Below are positions 39,487-51,300 of a stretch of 64,000 nucleotides of DNA, in pieces. The stretch is taken from the NCBI GenBank assembly GCA_013398175.1, contig VZRZ01004327.1:143449-207448 (forward strand). Direction: 5' to 3'. The first letter of the stretch is position 1. Each line of letters opens with the position of its first letter. A model generated the notes under the pieces. It was not told the origin of the DNA. It searched no databases and saw only the letters and a list, made by a program, of their open reading frames with translations. Source of the DNA: Climacteris rufus. Its lineage: Eukaryota; Chordata; Aves; Passeriformes; Climacteridae. A program made the position numbers and the translations under genes.

Positions 39487-41634
39487 CAGAAGTGTTCCTA
39501 AGTTTTTCCATTTTATTTATAATAGAGAAACATTTCTTAAACTAGTAACAATTTCCAAACTGGCAAGAATAAATGATATGTGAACCCTTTATAAACTTTT
39601 GCAGTCTGGAGTTGTTTTCCAGCTTTGGCCTGTTATATATTCCCCATCATATGCTCTTAGGAACAGAATCCAGATCAGTTTACTTCCTATTACATAATCT
39701 AAGTAGTTGTCATTGAGACAAGCATTAGTAACTATTTCCACCTGTGGGAGTCATGTGTTGCACGAGAATAGAAGAAAAATATTTTTCCAGCATGTGTGAG
39801 ATGATTCTTCTAGGCCAGGATTTAGACGAGTGGTAGGACATATACAAAAAATACAATGCGCCATAATACCGAAGCAGAGAAGACAGCCACAGGTTGGATT
39901 CTAATGTCAAGAGCCCAGAGTAACTTTGATAAAGTTTACAGAAATTAACATCAGCAGAATTTCAATTGAAATCTATTGCATCTTCATAATGTCAAATACT
40001 CAGCTCACAGAAGGATGTGAATATTATCTTCAGCAATAAATTAATTAAATATTGCCACTTCCAAATTATATGTTTATGTAGAAAGATACAAATTTTGATT
40101 TTGAAAATGTTAACTAATGGTGCATCCTAGGAATAGGCTAGCTTTTCCCATAATTGATACTTTTTCCTGCAGCTTAGTATTGAGAGAATGATATTAAAAT
40201 GAATATCTGTTACTATTGATAAGGGAAAATCTTCTGCTTAGGAAATACTTTACTATTTATTTTTCAAGCAATGTGCAGGAGCTGTGCAGACAACTCCATT
40301 AACACTGACTTGAAACCTTAGTTCTTCCATTTATAAAATATTACAAATGAATGAATATATAACTTCCCACTTCCAAACACCAGAAGTCTTCAAAATATAT
40401 ATCAAGCATACAGCTCCAAATTTACATGACTTCTGTTATTCTGGGTAGTCTTCTTTTTAAAACATTTATTCATGTGAATTTTAAAGAAGATGAGTGTGCT
40501 GATTTATTGGAAAGGCTAATATTACCACAAATAGTTCAATATTGGTCTGTAAAGAGTTAAAATATCAAGCATCTGTAAGTCATAAAGCTGGTTACTACCA
40601 TACTTAAATATGAGGCAGTAGTGCTAGACTTTTAAGAGATGGTACAAGTGGTTAGAAATTAATAAGTTTATCAATACTCTTGCAGTGCAGGGAGCTAAGA
40701 CTTTAACTTATAAAGGCTTTAGCTGAGCTTATTAACACTGGTTCTTTAATGATAGAACAAAGTTTTGGTTTGGGCTTTTTTGAAAGATTGATTAGTTTGG
40801 TGGTTTATTTTTTTCAGGTCTTCAGAATTTTTCATCAACTTCAATCAATGTATTGTTAAAACTGATTAAGTCTTCAGATTCAATCACTGGCATTTTCAAT
40901 TTAACCATCAACAGTTCATTTCAGTGCACTTCAATTTGGGTGCACTGCCAACCTCTTTAGGCTAGATATTCTACTGACCGTCTTTCTGAAGTAATTAAAA
41001 CAGAATTGCAATCGCTTTGGTTGGAATTTGTTTCACTTAACTCTAGTCATGTAGGTATTTAGTCATCTAGAGTAAGCCAGTCATTTAGGTTTCCCTTAAA
41101 ATCAATGAAAAAAAAAGGTAATAACAGATGACTTGATGAATGGAAGTCCAGCTCATGACTGTGACTGTGACAGATAATGGTTTCCCAGGGCAGTGGGGCA
41201 GCACAGCATAGGAAGTTTAAAAAAAACCAAAAAAACCTGAAAACCAAACCCAACAAACCCACCAAAAAAAAAAAAATCAAATTAATTATAAATACTGCAT
41301 TAATATTAATTTTGACAGATTACGTTACTCATCTCACTGCTGACTCAGCAATGCTCCAAGTCTGATTTCAGTGATGTAACCAACCCAATATATTTGCAAT
41401 ATAATTTTCTCAGACGTAGGTTCCAGCACTGTAAAAACCTTACTTGCATTACTGACTTAGTAATAGCTTTTGACCTTTGTTCAAATGTCATTTGAATTAC
41501 ACGAACAGTAATTTATGTTTTGGCTTTTTATAGTGCAATATCTTACAGGGCTGACTTCTGTGTCAGTAATCCTGTTTTGAGTCCTCTAAGAGGAAGAAAG
41601 GAATTACATGACATGCCTTTATTTCAGTCTTGGT
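39487..41634. other. Non-coding AT-rich sequence
   Basis: Between the nested LTRs and the CR1 element I see no exon or RNA gene. The only distinct feature is an A-rich low-complexity run near 41217. Open frames are short and unremarkable. Confidence 0.55.
41217..41280. repeat. A-rich low-complexity run
   Basis: About 64 bases composed of A with scattered C and ending in 13 consecutive A. It resembles a decayed poly-A tail on the + strand, but the sequence just upstream is not recognisable as a retroposed gene. Confidence 0.75.
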
Positions 41635-42195
41635 AAAAGTGAATTAGACCTTCCAATATACTCAGTACTGGTGTGGCCTCACCTGGAGTATTGTGTGCAG
41701 TTTTGGTCACCACAATATAAGAAAGACGTAAAGCTGTTAGAGAGTGTCCCAAGGAGGGCAACAAAGACAGTGAAGGGCCTTGAGGGGAAGACATGTGAGA
41801 AGCGGCTGAGGTCACTTGGTCTGTTCAGCCTGCAGGAGACTGAGGGGAGACCCGATTGCAGTTACAACTTCCTTTGTGAGGGGAAGAGGAGGGGCAGACA
41901 CTGATCTCTGTTCTGTGGTGGCCAGTGACAAGACCCAAGGGAATGGCCTGAAGTTGTGCCAAGGGATGTTCAAGTTGGATATTAGAAAAAGGTTCTTCAC
42001 CCAGAGGGCACTGGAACAGGCTCCCCAGGGAAGTTGTCACAGCACCAAGCCTGTCTGAGTTCAAGAGGATTTCGGATAATGCTGTCAGGCACGTGGTGTG
42101 TGTGACTCTTGCGGATGGTCCTGTGCGGAGTTAAGAGTTGGACTTGATGATCCTTGTGGGTCTCTTCCAACTCAGCATATTCTGTGATTCTGTGA
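41635..42195 (+). mobile_element. CR1 LINE, 5'-truncated, with broken ORF2 remnant
   Basis: The translated 5' part shows the conserved C-terminal region of CR1 ORF2: PHLEYCVQFW, then QYKKD and RRATK, then RSLGLFSL. The continuation (RRLRGDPIAV, then LDIRKRFFTQR) is in a different + frame, so at least one frameshift lies near 41825-41850. Stops and substitutions confirm a dead copy. The 3' end carries the typical CR1 sequence GGACTTGATGATCC, then TCTTCCAACTC, and ends in the short direct repeat ATTCTGTGATTCTGTGA at 42179-42195, the hallmark of CR1 3' ends. CR1 copies are usually 5'-truncated and lack clear target-site duplications, as here. The left boundary is approximate (plus or minus 20 bases). 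CR1 is the main LINE of birds and other sauropsids and supports the organism call. Confidence 0.93.
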
Positions 42196-43775
42196 GTATT
42201 CCCACCACCATCAGGAGCTCACATCTGTAATCATCCTTGTTTAGCTCAGTGAACAGTTTTTGCTTTAACATCCAATTATCTGCCCAGTTGATGCTGTTAC
42301 TAAGAATCAGTTCATTAAAATGCTATACTCTAAGAAGAAAGAAAGTTAGAGGGATTGTTAGTTTATTTTTGTCTTACAGTATATGCCTTTCCCTCTCTTC
42401 TGCTTCCCTCAATGGAGCCTGCCTCTGCCAACCTCCTAGAATTATATGAATATGTCTGCCTGAGATGTGTGAGGGGCTCTTATTTTCCCGCACTGTCTTC
42501 AAGCACCTTTGTTACTGCTTCAGTCAGATCACAAGTACAGTATAATACTGATTCTTAATTGTAAATAACTCCATGTTTATTTCATAGATGTGAATATTTA
42601 GACCTAGTTCCTTCATCTGCTCTTCAAGAAAAAAAAAGTTGTTTTTTTTTCTCTCAAAAAGATACAGCTTTAGACTTAAAATACCTGTAGTTATATTTTT
42701 AATATTGTTGGATATTGTGCTATTAAAGAATGAAGTGAAATAGGCTTTAAGTAAGGATGGTGATTTTGGAGATTATTTTTGCTGACTTTTAGCAAGAGTA
42801 ACAAATCCTAACATAAGCCCCATAAATACAGTTTAATATAATATACTATATATAATTTGTTTTATTGTCACATAAAAGTCTGGAAAGCATTTACAGACAT
42901 GACTCTTAGATTCAAGCCTGTTGGAGAAACTTCAAAAAACCCAGCATCTTTCTAAAATGCTATCTAGCTTATGCACATTTTTAGCAGTTTCGGTCTCACA
43001 CAGGGTGTATTTGCCCTGAAGATTAGACCATAGTGGAAAAAAGGCAGTTAAGTCAGACTACAAGTGCATCTTTCATCTACCTGGGTTTTATTTATCACAT
43101 ACCCCTTAGTCTCTAAATACAGACGAAATGGAGACTATTTTCCCCTTTCAGGACAATTAGCCAGTTCTTTAAGGCTAGGTACCAGAGCTCATTAGGAGCT
43201 ACTTTGCCTCCAGATCTGAGTAATTAGAGATAAAAGCAGAGAACAGACTCCCTTGATACCTTACAGTCAAGAGTCTTTGTGCATCCTCGCCTTCTCCAGA
43301 AAAGAAAATCCCAAGTAGGAGCAAAACCTTCTCATAAAACAAACAAGATATGTTTTTCTTCAAAGGCTGAAAGTTGTTCCCAAGGTAATGACAATAGCTT
43401 ATAGAAGTTGGTGAGGCAATACCATTTGATATGGTATTTGAGATGATACCTGCTTTTCTGACATCCTGCTTAGAACTCTTTAAAGAGTGGTTAATAAGAA
43501 AATTGGAAAGCTTGCAGGTTTTAAGCAAGGATCTTTTATGAGTAGAATTCTTCTATAACTCATTTTCTAATACTACCACAAAGTCATTTACTTAAAATAC
43601 AGCAGTGTAATTAACTTGTGTTAAGGGTAAGTTGAAGCAGCAGACTGTTCAAACCTAAATAGCAAACATTGTATTCCACCTGAGCTCCTGACTCAAGAAA
43701 TAAGTGGTACAAATAATCTGCATTTGCAACTTAAGGGGGTTCTAAAATATACATGTACTTAAAAATCTCAGTCAT

Positions 43776-43827
43776 AACTCACATCAGTCACAGAACTCAC
43801 ATCAGTCACATAACTCACATTAGTCCA
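43776..43827. repeat. 18-bp tandem repeat, three copies
   Basis: The unit AACTCACATCAGTCACAG repeats head to tail with period 18, at 43776, 43794 and 43812. The last copy has TTAGTCCA in place of TCAGTCAC. A partial unit (CAGTCAT) precedes the first copy. Confidence 0.88.
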
Positions 43828-44425
43828 TGTCCCAGCTCTGACACTGATCTGGGAGAAGGCTTAGGTTATTACATGTTTCCCATGTCTAAAAGTGGATAAT
43901 ACGTCTCAGTCACCGCACAAGGATGTTAGGAGACTGATTTTGCTCAAGTTTGCAAAGCTTTTGCAGTTCTTGGCTTACTGTGTGGAACTGGAGTGTAGTA
44001 CACAAATTCCATGTATTCCTACTGTCCTACAGCAACTGGAGCCAGATTTTTCACATGCCAGCTCTTTTACTCTGGGACCAATGGCTGCTGAGTCAAGTGG
44101 TTATGGGGCACATTGAGGATACGGCAGACAAAATGCAAGCAGGAAAACAAACAGTCTAATGTTGCAGAAAAACAAAACTAAAACTCCCAGTAAGTTCAGA
44201 GGCTCTGTAAACAAGAGAAGAATCTAACCCCTTCTCAGAAGGGTCTCTGACAAGCTGTTGTATTGATAGCTAATTCTGGTAGCTGGCAACTCCAGAATAT
44301 TAAGGAAGCATAGATAGGTACATAAGCAGTTTGAACAGGCTGATTATAACTGAGGTCTGCAGATATCAAGAGACATTATTTGTATGTAGCATTTGCTCCT
44401 AGTTTGACCTTGTTGCTTGCTTGCT

Positions 44426-44509
44426 GCTTTTTTCATCTTTTCTTTTCCCCCTTTTTCCTTCCTTTCATTTCCTCCCTTCCTCCTTCTCTCCTTTTCTGTC
44501 TCTCATTCA
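44426..44509. repeat. Long polypyrimidine tract
   Basis: About 84 bases are nearly all C and T on the + strand, with CCTT and CTTT groups. It is not followed closely by a coding exon, so it is taken as simple sequence. Long homopyrimidine runs can adopt triplex structures. Confidence 0.8.
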
Positions 44510-47500
44510 CTAGTTCTCATATGCCTAATTAAGTTCAAATGTGCTGAAAACTGCAATAAAAATGTGGCTTATCAGATGTTTTGAAAGTGCTCTCTTGTCT
44601 TGTGTCTCTCCTGTTATTTGTTAGTAGACACAAGCAATTTTATTACACTAAGCTGTGTGTTCTTGTTCACTGCTTACATAAATGGGATTTATACAGGGGA
44701 ACTACAAAGAGCTTAGGAGAAAATCCTCACACACATCTGACTCAGGGTACGTAACGGCTGAGCAATATCTGTGTATCTAACAGAGAGAAGTGAGATTGAT
44801 GGCTTCACTCAGAACACTCTCCAGTTCCTATTCCCCTGCTGCTTCCCTGGGAGAGGGCAGACAGTGTTCCTCACCCACTGCTTGCCTATAAAGGCACAGG
44901 TACAAGCAATGCTCTCTTGCTGGCTTTAAGCACATGATGGAATTCATATGACTGACTGAAAACACTAGTAGTGACCTTTATTTACTCAAGTGCTGCTTTT
45001 TTCTTTTGGTCTGATACCATGTCCTACATGTGAACATCATCAGACATATCTGTTTTTATGGTTTCTACCATATTTGTTTTTATTCTTCCCAGCCCATAAT
45101 AACCACTAAGAGTTCTGAAAAGGTATTTTGCTTGTTACTACTTCATTCCTTCATCTTTAGCTTCTTCCTTTATTGTTGTATCCACTCATATGAAATCCTG
45201 TTTTGTTTTGGTTGCTAATGGATTTTGCACTTGTGTGAATACTACCTACACTACCCAGATCTTAGGCTTGAATTAGAGCTGGGTATATTCATGGGTTTGA
45301 CTTCTTTAGGAGAGATTCAGTTTCAGGGCTATTAAGTGCAGATTATTGCAAGAGAATATTGCTTTAGCCCCTGAGCATGTCTGGAATGTTTGGGATGTTG
45401 CATTTAATGTTTGTGACAAAATGAATACTTACTATTGTCCTGGTACAAACATGTATTTATTATTTTTTTCCTCTTCACCTTTTATTAGCTAGAGCTAATA
45501 TTGTCCATGATGATCATAAAGGAATATCAGGGAAGCTATTATTAGCTCTGCTTTGTGGGATAAACAGGAGGTGTGAGATACAATGATCCAGGCTCTAGTT
45601 CATGACAGTGTAATGCTGAGTGTAGGTTGGCAGACAGGGCCATACATGGCCTTTGCACCAGTTTGCCTCTAGGCTGAGGCACAGGAACAGCCAATGTCAC
45701 TTTGCTTATCTCCTTAATGCTCCCTTAATTTACTGTGAAGTTTTTGAAGGGAGGAAAGCACTGAACTGTCAGAGCCTGTTCTGCTCTAAAGGGGTGGATA
45801 TAGTGGGATCTTTCCAAAGCATTCATTAGTGACATTCAGGAACCTTCAACATTCTTTTGACTAATGTGGTGGCTGTGATTTTTCAAAGTGCCTTTGTATT
45901 TTTTTTTTAGGAAAAGGAGTGCTTCCTCAGTAAATTGATAAACCCTTTCCATTTTTATGAAGAGCAATGTGTTGATGTTGTTTGCCATTACAGAAATTTA
46001 TAATAGTGATAGAAGTGTTATCATGTGAATATTAAATATGAAAACAAATATGCTCAAGCCTTTGAAGTGTAAGAAAACAATAGTTGACCTTTTTTTTCAT
46101 GAAATAACCAAAAGTTTTCTCAGATGAACAGAACAACAGCTTTCTGTGATAGTTCTACTTAACTCACAGAAATAGAACTCTGCTTTTTATGCCAATTTGA
46201 GATTTTGTGCTCTTCAACATGCAATTGGTCATCTTTATTTGTGCTCTAAGTTACATTGGGCTTTCTGAATACAATGCCTTCTAATGGGTGTTAAGTATAT
46301 TTAACAGTTTTGACACAGTTCAGTCTCAGCAACCAGAATTGCTTCTGCTTGTCCAGCTTCTTCAGTGGCAGGCCCAGATTTTCCTCTCTGAGTTTTGTCA
46401 GTGACCTAATACTAAACTGAGACTAGGATTAGCAGAAACAAGGTACATATGAGAGGTTCTTTCTGGACATGTGTTTAAAAAGATTTATGTGCTCTGTGTA
46501 CAGAGCAATAGATACCTATTGCTGCCAGCAGGAAATCTCAATTATATAGTGCAGAAGCCAAATTACCTGGGCTTTTAAAATTTTGCCTAAAAGCCAGATG
46601 TTTTGGTCATTGATTTAGCTTCCCCCAGAGGTCTGCCAGCTACATCAGATTGTAGTTTATGTCTACAGTCAGCTTCAGGGATGTGGAGAATCAGAAGTAT
46701 ACTGAGTTTCTATCACAGGGCTAGACTAGTGATAGGTAATCTTAAAAACAACACTTTACTTATTTTGTGGCATATATTGCATGCAGTGCTACATGGCATT
46801 TACCCTGAAAGTAGTCCAGGCACTATCCCAAGAGATTAATATAAGCTGGCACAGTTGGGATTTTTTTAGTTTTTGTTAAGGTAGTCATCTCATTCCCACT
46901 GCTACTGCAGTTTGCTGTGAGAAATTGGAATATGCTGTAAGTGGCACTGAAGATATCATGCAGAGGCTTGCTGGTAATCATAAGCATAACAGCAACCTAC
47001 TCACTATTATCATCCACAGCTTTCAATACTGGTATGGCAGGAGACCAATCAAGAATTATAAGTAGCCTAAATACCCAAGGAAGAAACAGGAAGGAAGGAA
47101 GAATTTGCAGTTCATAATGTCTCTGTAGGTTGGATTACACAGTAGAAACCACAGTGGACTCCAGTGCAGTGTTTAATAATAAAACGATTTGATAGTGGAA
47201 AAAATCTAAAAGAAATGAAAAATGGATTTTTACTGCTACATATTTTCTAAAAAGGTAATGCAGAATGTAGAAAACTCGAGATTTTAGATATGAGGTGACA
47301 TTAAAAGTAGGAAAGCTATTTCAGGCCTTAGGAGTTTGTGTGGGTTTCCTATGATTTCTTGAGCTGCTTTAATATGTCGGCAACACCTCTCAGAAGCTCT
47401 GTAAGGTATCATTCTGGTGACATCTGCTATGGTCAGTTCTAAATTAGAGAAGAGCTGTGGAAATTTTGTGAGGTTTATTAGTGAAAGGCTTCCTGATGTT

Positions 47501-48089
47501 TTCTGACATGTCAAGGTCCACCTTGTTCTTGCAAGTAATGTCAACATCTACTAGATGAAGATGAAAATCTTAAGAGTACTATATGGAATTTTAATATTTT
47601 GTATTTATTTTATGGATACACAGGGAATTTTAAATCTCTGCTTAGAACCTGCTTTTCAAATGTTCACAATTTGTTCCTTTCTATTGTTGCTGATGATTTT
47701 GATGGGGTACCAAAAAATCTCAATAACACAATGGCATTCAGTTATAATTTAGGTGTAACTTTTTTCCATTGTTTCCCCACACTCTAGATGGCGGAGCTAC
47801 ATAAATTGACTCTCACAAACTCATCACTTTGCAACAAGTGACTACTTGCAATTACAACTTCAGTGACTGAGATCAGTGTTTTGTTACAGTTGCCACATAT
47901 TGAACAGGCTATTGGAAATAATCTTGCCACAAATTTTTTTTGCAGAACAGCTTTTGCTTCTAAAAACAGGTGCTCATATTATGTTGTCCAATGAAAGCTG
48001 GAAATTGGTCTTTGATCTGAGAATTCTTTATGATCCCTGCAGAGGATGATTGAGTACTGTAGTTTGATACGGAAAAAAGGGAAAATTTT

Positions 48090-48120
48090 TTGACACACTG
48101 TTTCTTTTCTTCTTTTTCAG
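48090..48120 (+). promoter_or_regulatory. SLC16A7: Branch point, polypyrimidine tract and 3' splice site
   Basis: A branch-point-like TTGAC (48090-48094, A at 48093) lies 28 bases before the exon. It is followed by a T/C-rich tract and a final CAG (48118-48120). This is a strong consensus acceptor and shows that transcription comes from upstream, so at least one further 5' exon exists. Confidence 0.85.
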
Positions 48121-48150
48121 ACTAGTTGGAGAAGAGAGTTAGACCAAAAG
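48121..48150 (+). other. SLC16A7: 5' UTR part of the first coding exon
   Basis: Thirty bases lie between the acceptor AG and the ATG. The start context has A at -3 and C at +4, which is adequate. No in-frame stop lies within these 30 bases, so translation from an upstream exon cannot be formally excluded. The protein family begins at this methionine (MPP...), which decides the start. Confidence 0.8.
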
Positions 48151-48364
48151 ATGCCACCTGCAACAGGAGCGCCAGATTACCCACCTCCTGATGGAGGCTG
48201 GGGATGGGTAGTGGTCTTTGGGGCTTTTATCTCCATTGGATTTTCCTATGCATTCCCCAAAGCCATCACGGTATTCTTCAAAGAAATACAAGAGATCTTC
48301 CACACTTCATATAGTGAGATAGCTTGGATATCATCGATAATGTTGGCTGTCATGTATGCAGGAG
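48151..48364 (+). CDS. SLC16A7: Monocarboxylate transporter 2, first coding exon (partial)
   Basis: The exon encodes residues 1-71 plus the first base of codon 72 of a proton-linked monocarboxylate transporter, a 12-helix plasma-membrane protein of the major facilitator superfamily that carries lactate, pyruvate and ketone bodies. Visible are a proline-rich N-terminus (MPP...PPPDG), the family signature DGGWGW (residues 14-19) entering membrane segment 1 (about 16-36), the conserved FPK with Lys37 (equivalent to the functionally important Lys38 of MCT1), the FFKEI stretch, and the start of segment 2 (WISSIMLAVMYAG, about 59-71). The residues IFHTSYSEIAW and MYAG match MCT2 better than MCT1, which from memory has HATTSEVSW and MYGG here, so SLC16A7 is preferred over SLC16A1. 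The frame is intact and ends in phase 1 at a GT donor. About 85% of the protein (family length near 480-500) must lie on exons beyond this window; no second coding exon was found up to 64000. Confidence 0.93.
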
Positions 48365-48370
48365 GTAAGA
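48365..48370 (+). promoter_or_regulatory. SLC16A7: 5' splice site after the first coding exon
   Basis: The exon ends GGAG and the intron begins GTAAGA, close to the ideal donor. The exon ends after base 1 of a glycine codon (phase 1), which fits the GG pair at this point in the MCT family. Reading on without splicing meets a stop at 48421-48423. Confidence 0.9.
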
Positions 48371-51300
48371 CATTTGTGAAATTAGTAAATAACATTGTTT
48401 GGGTTTTTTTCATATGGTCCTAAAGCATTTTTCCCCTTAGGGCCTTTTCTTTGTTCCTCTGCCTAATTCTATTTTGCAATCTTTCCTGAAATTCACAACT
48501 TCTGAGAGTATAATTTTCCAACAAATCAATGCCCAAGTAATTTCTGCTGAGTCTGGGGGTAAATTTGGTCAGTTTCCACTGCCTTGATGAGATCTCTCAG
48601 TAAATCCAATAATGCCGCTTATTCACAGAAAATGATTATGGCAGTGAGGATTCATTAGTCAGACACAGGTATTCCTCTGTAGACAGGAGGTTTATATCTT
48701 GTCCTTATTTGTCCTAAAATCCTACTTTCCATTTAGGCCAAGAGCAATGTTTCAAACATGCCATCTGTATGACAGCTAAGATACAGACAATCTTATTCTT
48801 GGGACTGAACAGTGAACATAAATTGTCTGATACCTTTTTTCTTGTAAGCAGCAAGTAAAGAACAAGACACTTGAAAAAAAGATTTTAAAGTATAGAGCTA
48901 TGTTTAAGAACTAAATGTCAAATCTGCTTTGACAGGTTTTGTGTCTATCACCCCCAAAACCTAACTTGTTAAATTCTGCTTGGTTTCTTCATTTTTTCAG
49001 AATTTTTTTATTTTTTAAGTATTGGTGAGACCTAGCTGCTGCTTAGGCAAAACACTTATTCAGGCAGTCCAAAGGCAACAGATTAATTAATTCAGGCAAC
49101 AGATCTGGTATTTCCCTTTCTTTTAATGTTATGAGATAAACACCTGGAACATCTGACTGTTGCGCTGATGGAGCAAATAAATGCACACATTTATAAATAT
49201 GCATGTGTTTATGTATATGTACGTACGTGTCAATCTATATACATAGAAACTTAAAACATTGTGCCAATAGCATACTGATCTTGAAACTCTTTAATCACTG
49301 AAGAGCATCAGTCCAGTATTTTTCAGAAGTGGTATCTGTGTAATAGTACAGTGTTGTCAGGTCCAACAAATGATCTTTTGAAGGATGCATGAAGTCTTAT
49401 TTTCAGCCTGGTAATTTTTTTATCTCTTATTTCAGCCTACTTAAGTTTAGACATGTGAATGGTCTTACCTCATTTAGCAGTTAGGGAAGTTAGGGGCATG
49501 CCTACAGAGAGGATCAGGCTACGTGGATTGCTCTCTCCAAGTACCTCTTTTTTGCCCTCTGTAATAATGAAGCTGGAGCTATCATAGCGTTAGCTTTAGC
49601 ACCTCAGGTAAATATTTTTCTGTTGATAGGATGGAAAAATGGATCTTTTTTCAAATTCTGGCAGTCACAGAAACCTTATGAAGACATCTTGAAAAATAGT
49701 ATCAATATCAACAAAAGGGTGCTGTTCAGATATTTTGATACTATTTTTATTCATATACTAATACAAAATAATCAGCTATTCATATACTGGTGGAGAAATA
49801 TAAAGGATTTTATAGGACCAGTGTCAATAGTCAAGTGATTCACCAAAATTCACCAGGTGAAGAAATAATTTGATGCAAGCAAGAGCCAAGTAAAAGAGGC
49901 TATGTCACATCACATTCAGGTCCCTTCTAATGTAGGTGTTTCTTAAGGGTGCATCAGCACTTGTACTGTGGAGTGTACCTGTGTAACTGCAGAGGCCTCT
50001 GAACAAGTGCTGGACCCATCTGGAGCATGGAAAGAACATAGGTGTTGAAAAACTGGATTTTTTTCTGTTTTCTCTGCTGTGACTTGCTAAACTGGGCTCC
50101 TTTAATGGCATAAAGCAGATTTGCTTTATAGTACAGGTGCCATTCTGTTGTGTTCTTTGCATAGCATGTAATTTATGCCATTTCTGTCAGGTCAAAATTC
50201 ATCCAAGTTTTATTAACAGTACAGATGCAAATCTCAGAACATTTAGCTGTGGTTCAATGTGCAAAACTTTTCATATAAAATAGAAAAGATACAGTATTCC
50301 TGCCTTTTCTCTAATGCTTCTTTGACTGTTCTGATTACCATTACACTAACTTCACTTGTATATTGACATTAAAATCTACAAAATGGCTTGCTATTCATTC
50401 TGCTAACAGCTACCTCAGTTACTATGAAGATTATCAGCACAAGAACAGTAGGCAAAGTTGTTTGGATATCTTATTACAGACTTGTGGTTTTAAAATGCTG
50501 AGAATGACGACCCTGCCTGATATAAACACTCTTTGAAGCCATAGCTTCTCTAGGACCACTTCCTAAAAAATAGGCCATTTAGACAATCACTGGCAGAATA
50601 TGAAATAGCAATCCGGAAAAACATTTCTGAAGGAAATCACTTCATTGTTTTCACTGTCTGAAGGTGGTTTGGTTCTTCCTTCACATTTGATGTGCTGTAA
50701 TGTGAAATACAGGTTCAGGCCACAAGTACAAGTGAAGTGTGATACATACACCTGCGATGAACTGTTCATCATACTGCTAATTAAGGTAACCTGAAAACAT
50801 CTAAAATCTGTCATCCTCATTAGAGCTTAGCATTCAACCTATTAATCATCATAGTGGGGTCAGTGAATAAGTTAGAGTCTGTGCAGACACTTTTTGCTTT
50901 GGAGGCTGCAGCCCCTTGCAGTAATTAGGTGGCATCTGTGTTTCAGCAACAAGGTATTAACTTACCTTTCAATGCCTGAGAAAAAAGCTCCAGTAAGGAG
51001 CTAAAAGAATGTTAATTATATTTATCACTTACTTCATACTTAGAATAAATGGCATTAAATTATAGCAGACCATCTGGCAATCCATATGGTCTCCTGCAGT
51101 CCTGGTTAATTCCAGCAAATAGGTCAAGCGCAGCATTCACCCTGTTAGGAAAGCACCAGGCAGAGGTGACAAATGTGATAAATCAAATCAATATAAAACT
51201 TCTTTTCTCTCTCAGTCGGGCACAATGCAGTTTCAAACTTGTTGTTGTTGTGTTTTGGGGGTTGATTTGTTTGTTTTCTTAAGCTTTCTCTTCCTTCTTC

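Larger units (their letters stand above)
42196..48120. other. Non-coding AT-rich sequence up to the coding exon
   Basis: No exon, RNA gene or transposon could be supported in this 5.9 kb. It holds an 18-bp tandem repeat near 43776 and a long polypyrimidine tract near 44426. Its last 30 bases form the splice acceptor of the transporter exon. Open frames here (for example near 43892, 46603 and 47284) show no family motifs. Confidence 0.55.

Noticed and set aside
48365..48423. Read-through of the first coding exon to a stop, giving a 90-residue product
   Set aside because: The exon ends at a near-ideal GTAAGA donor at the conserved glycine pair; the extra residues have no family counterpart and are intron sequence.
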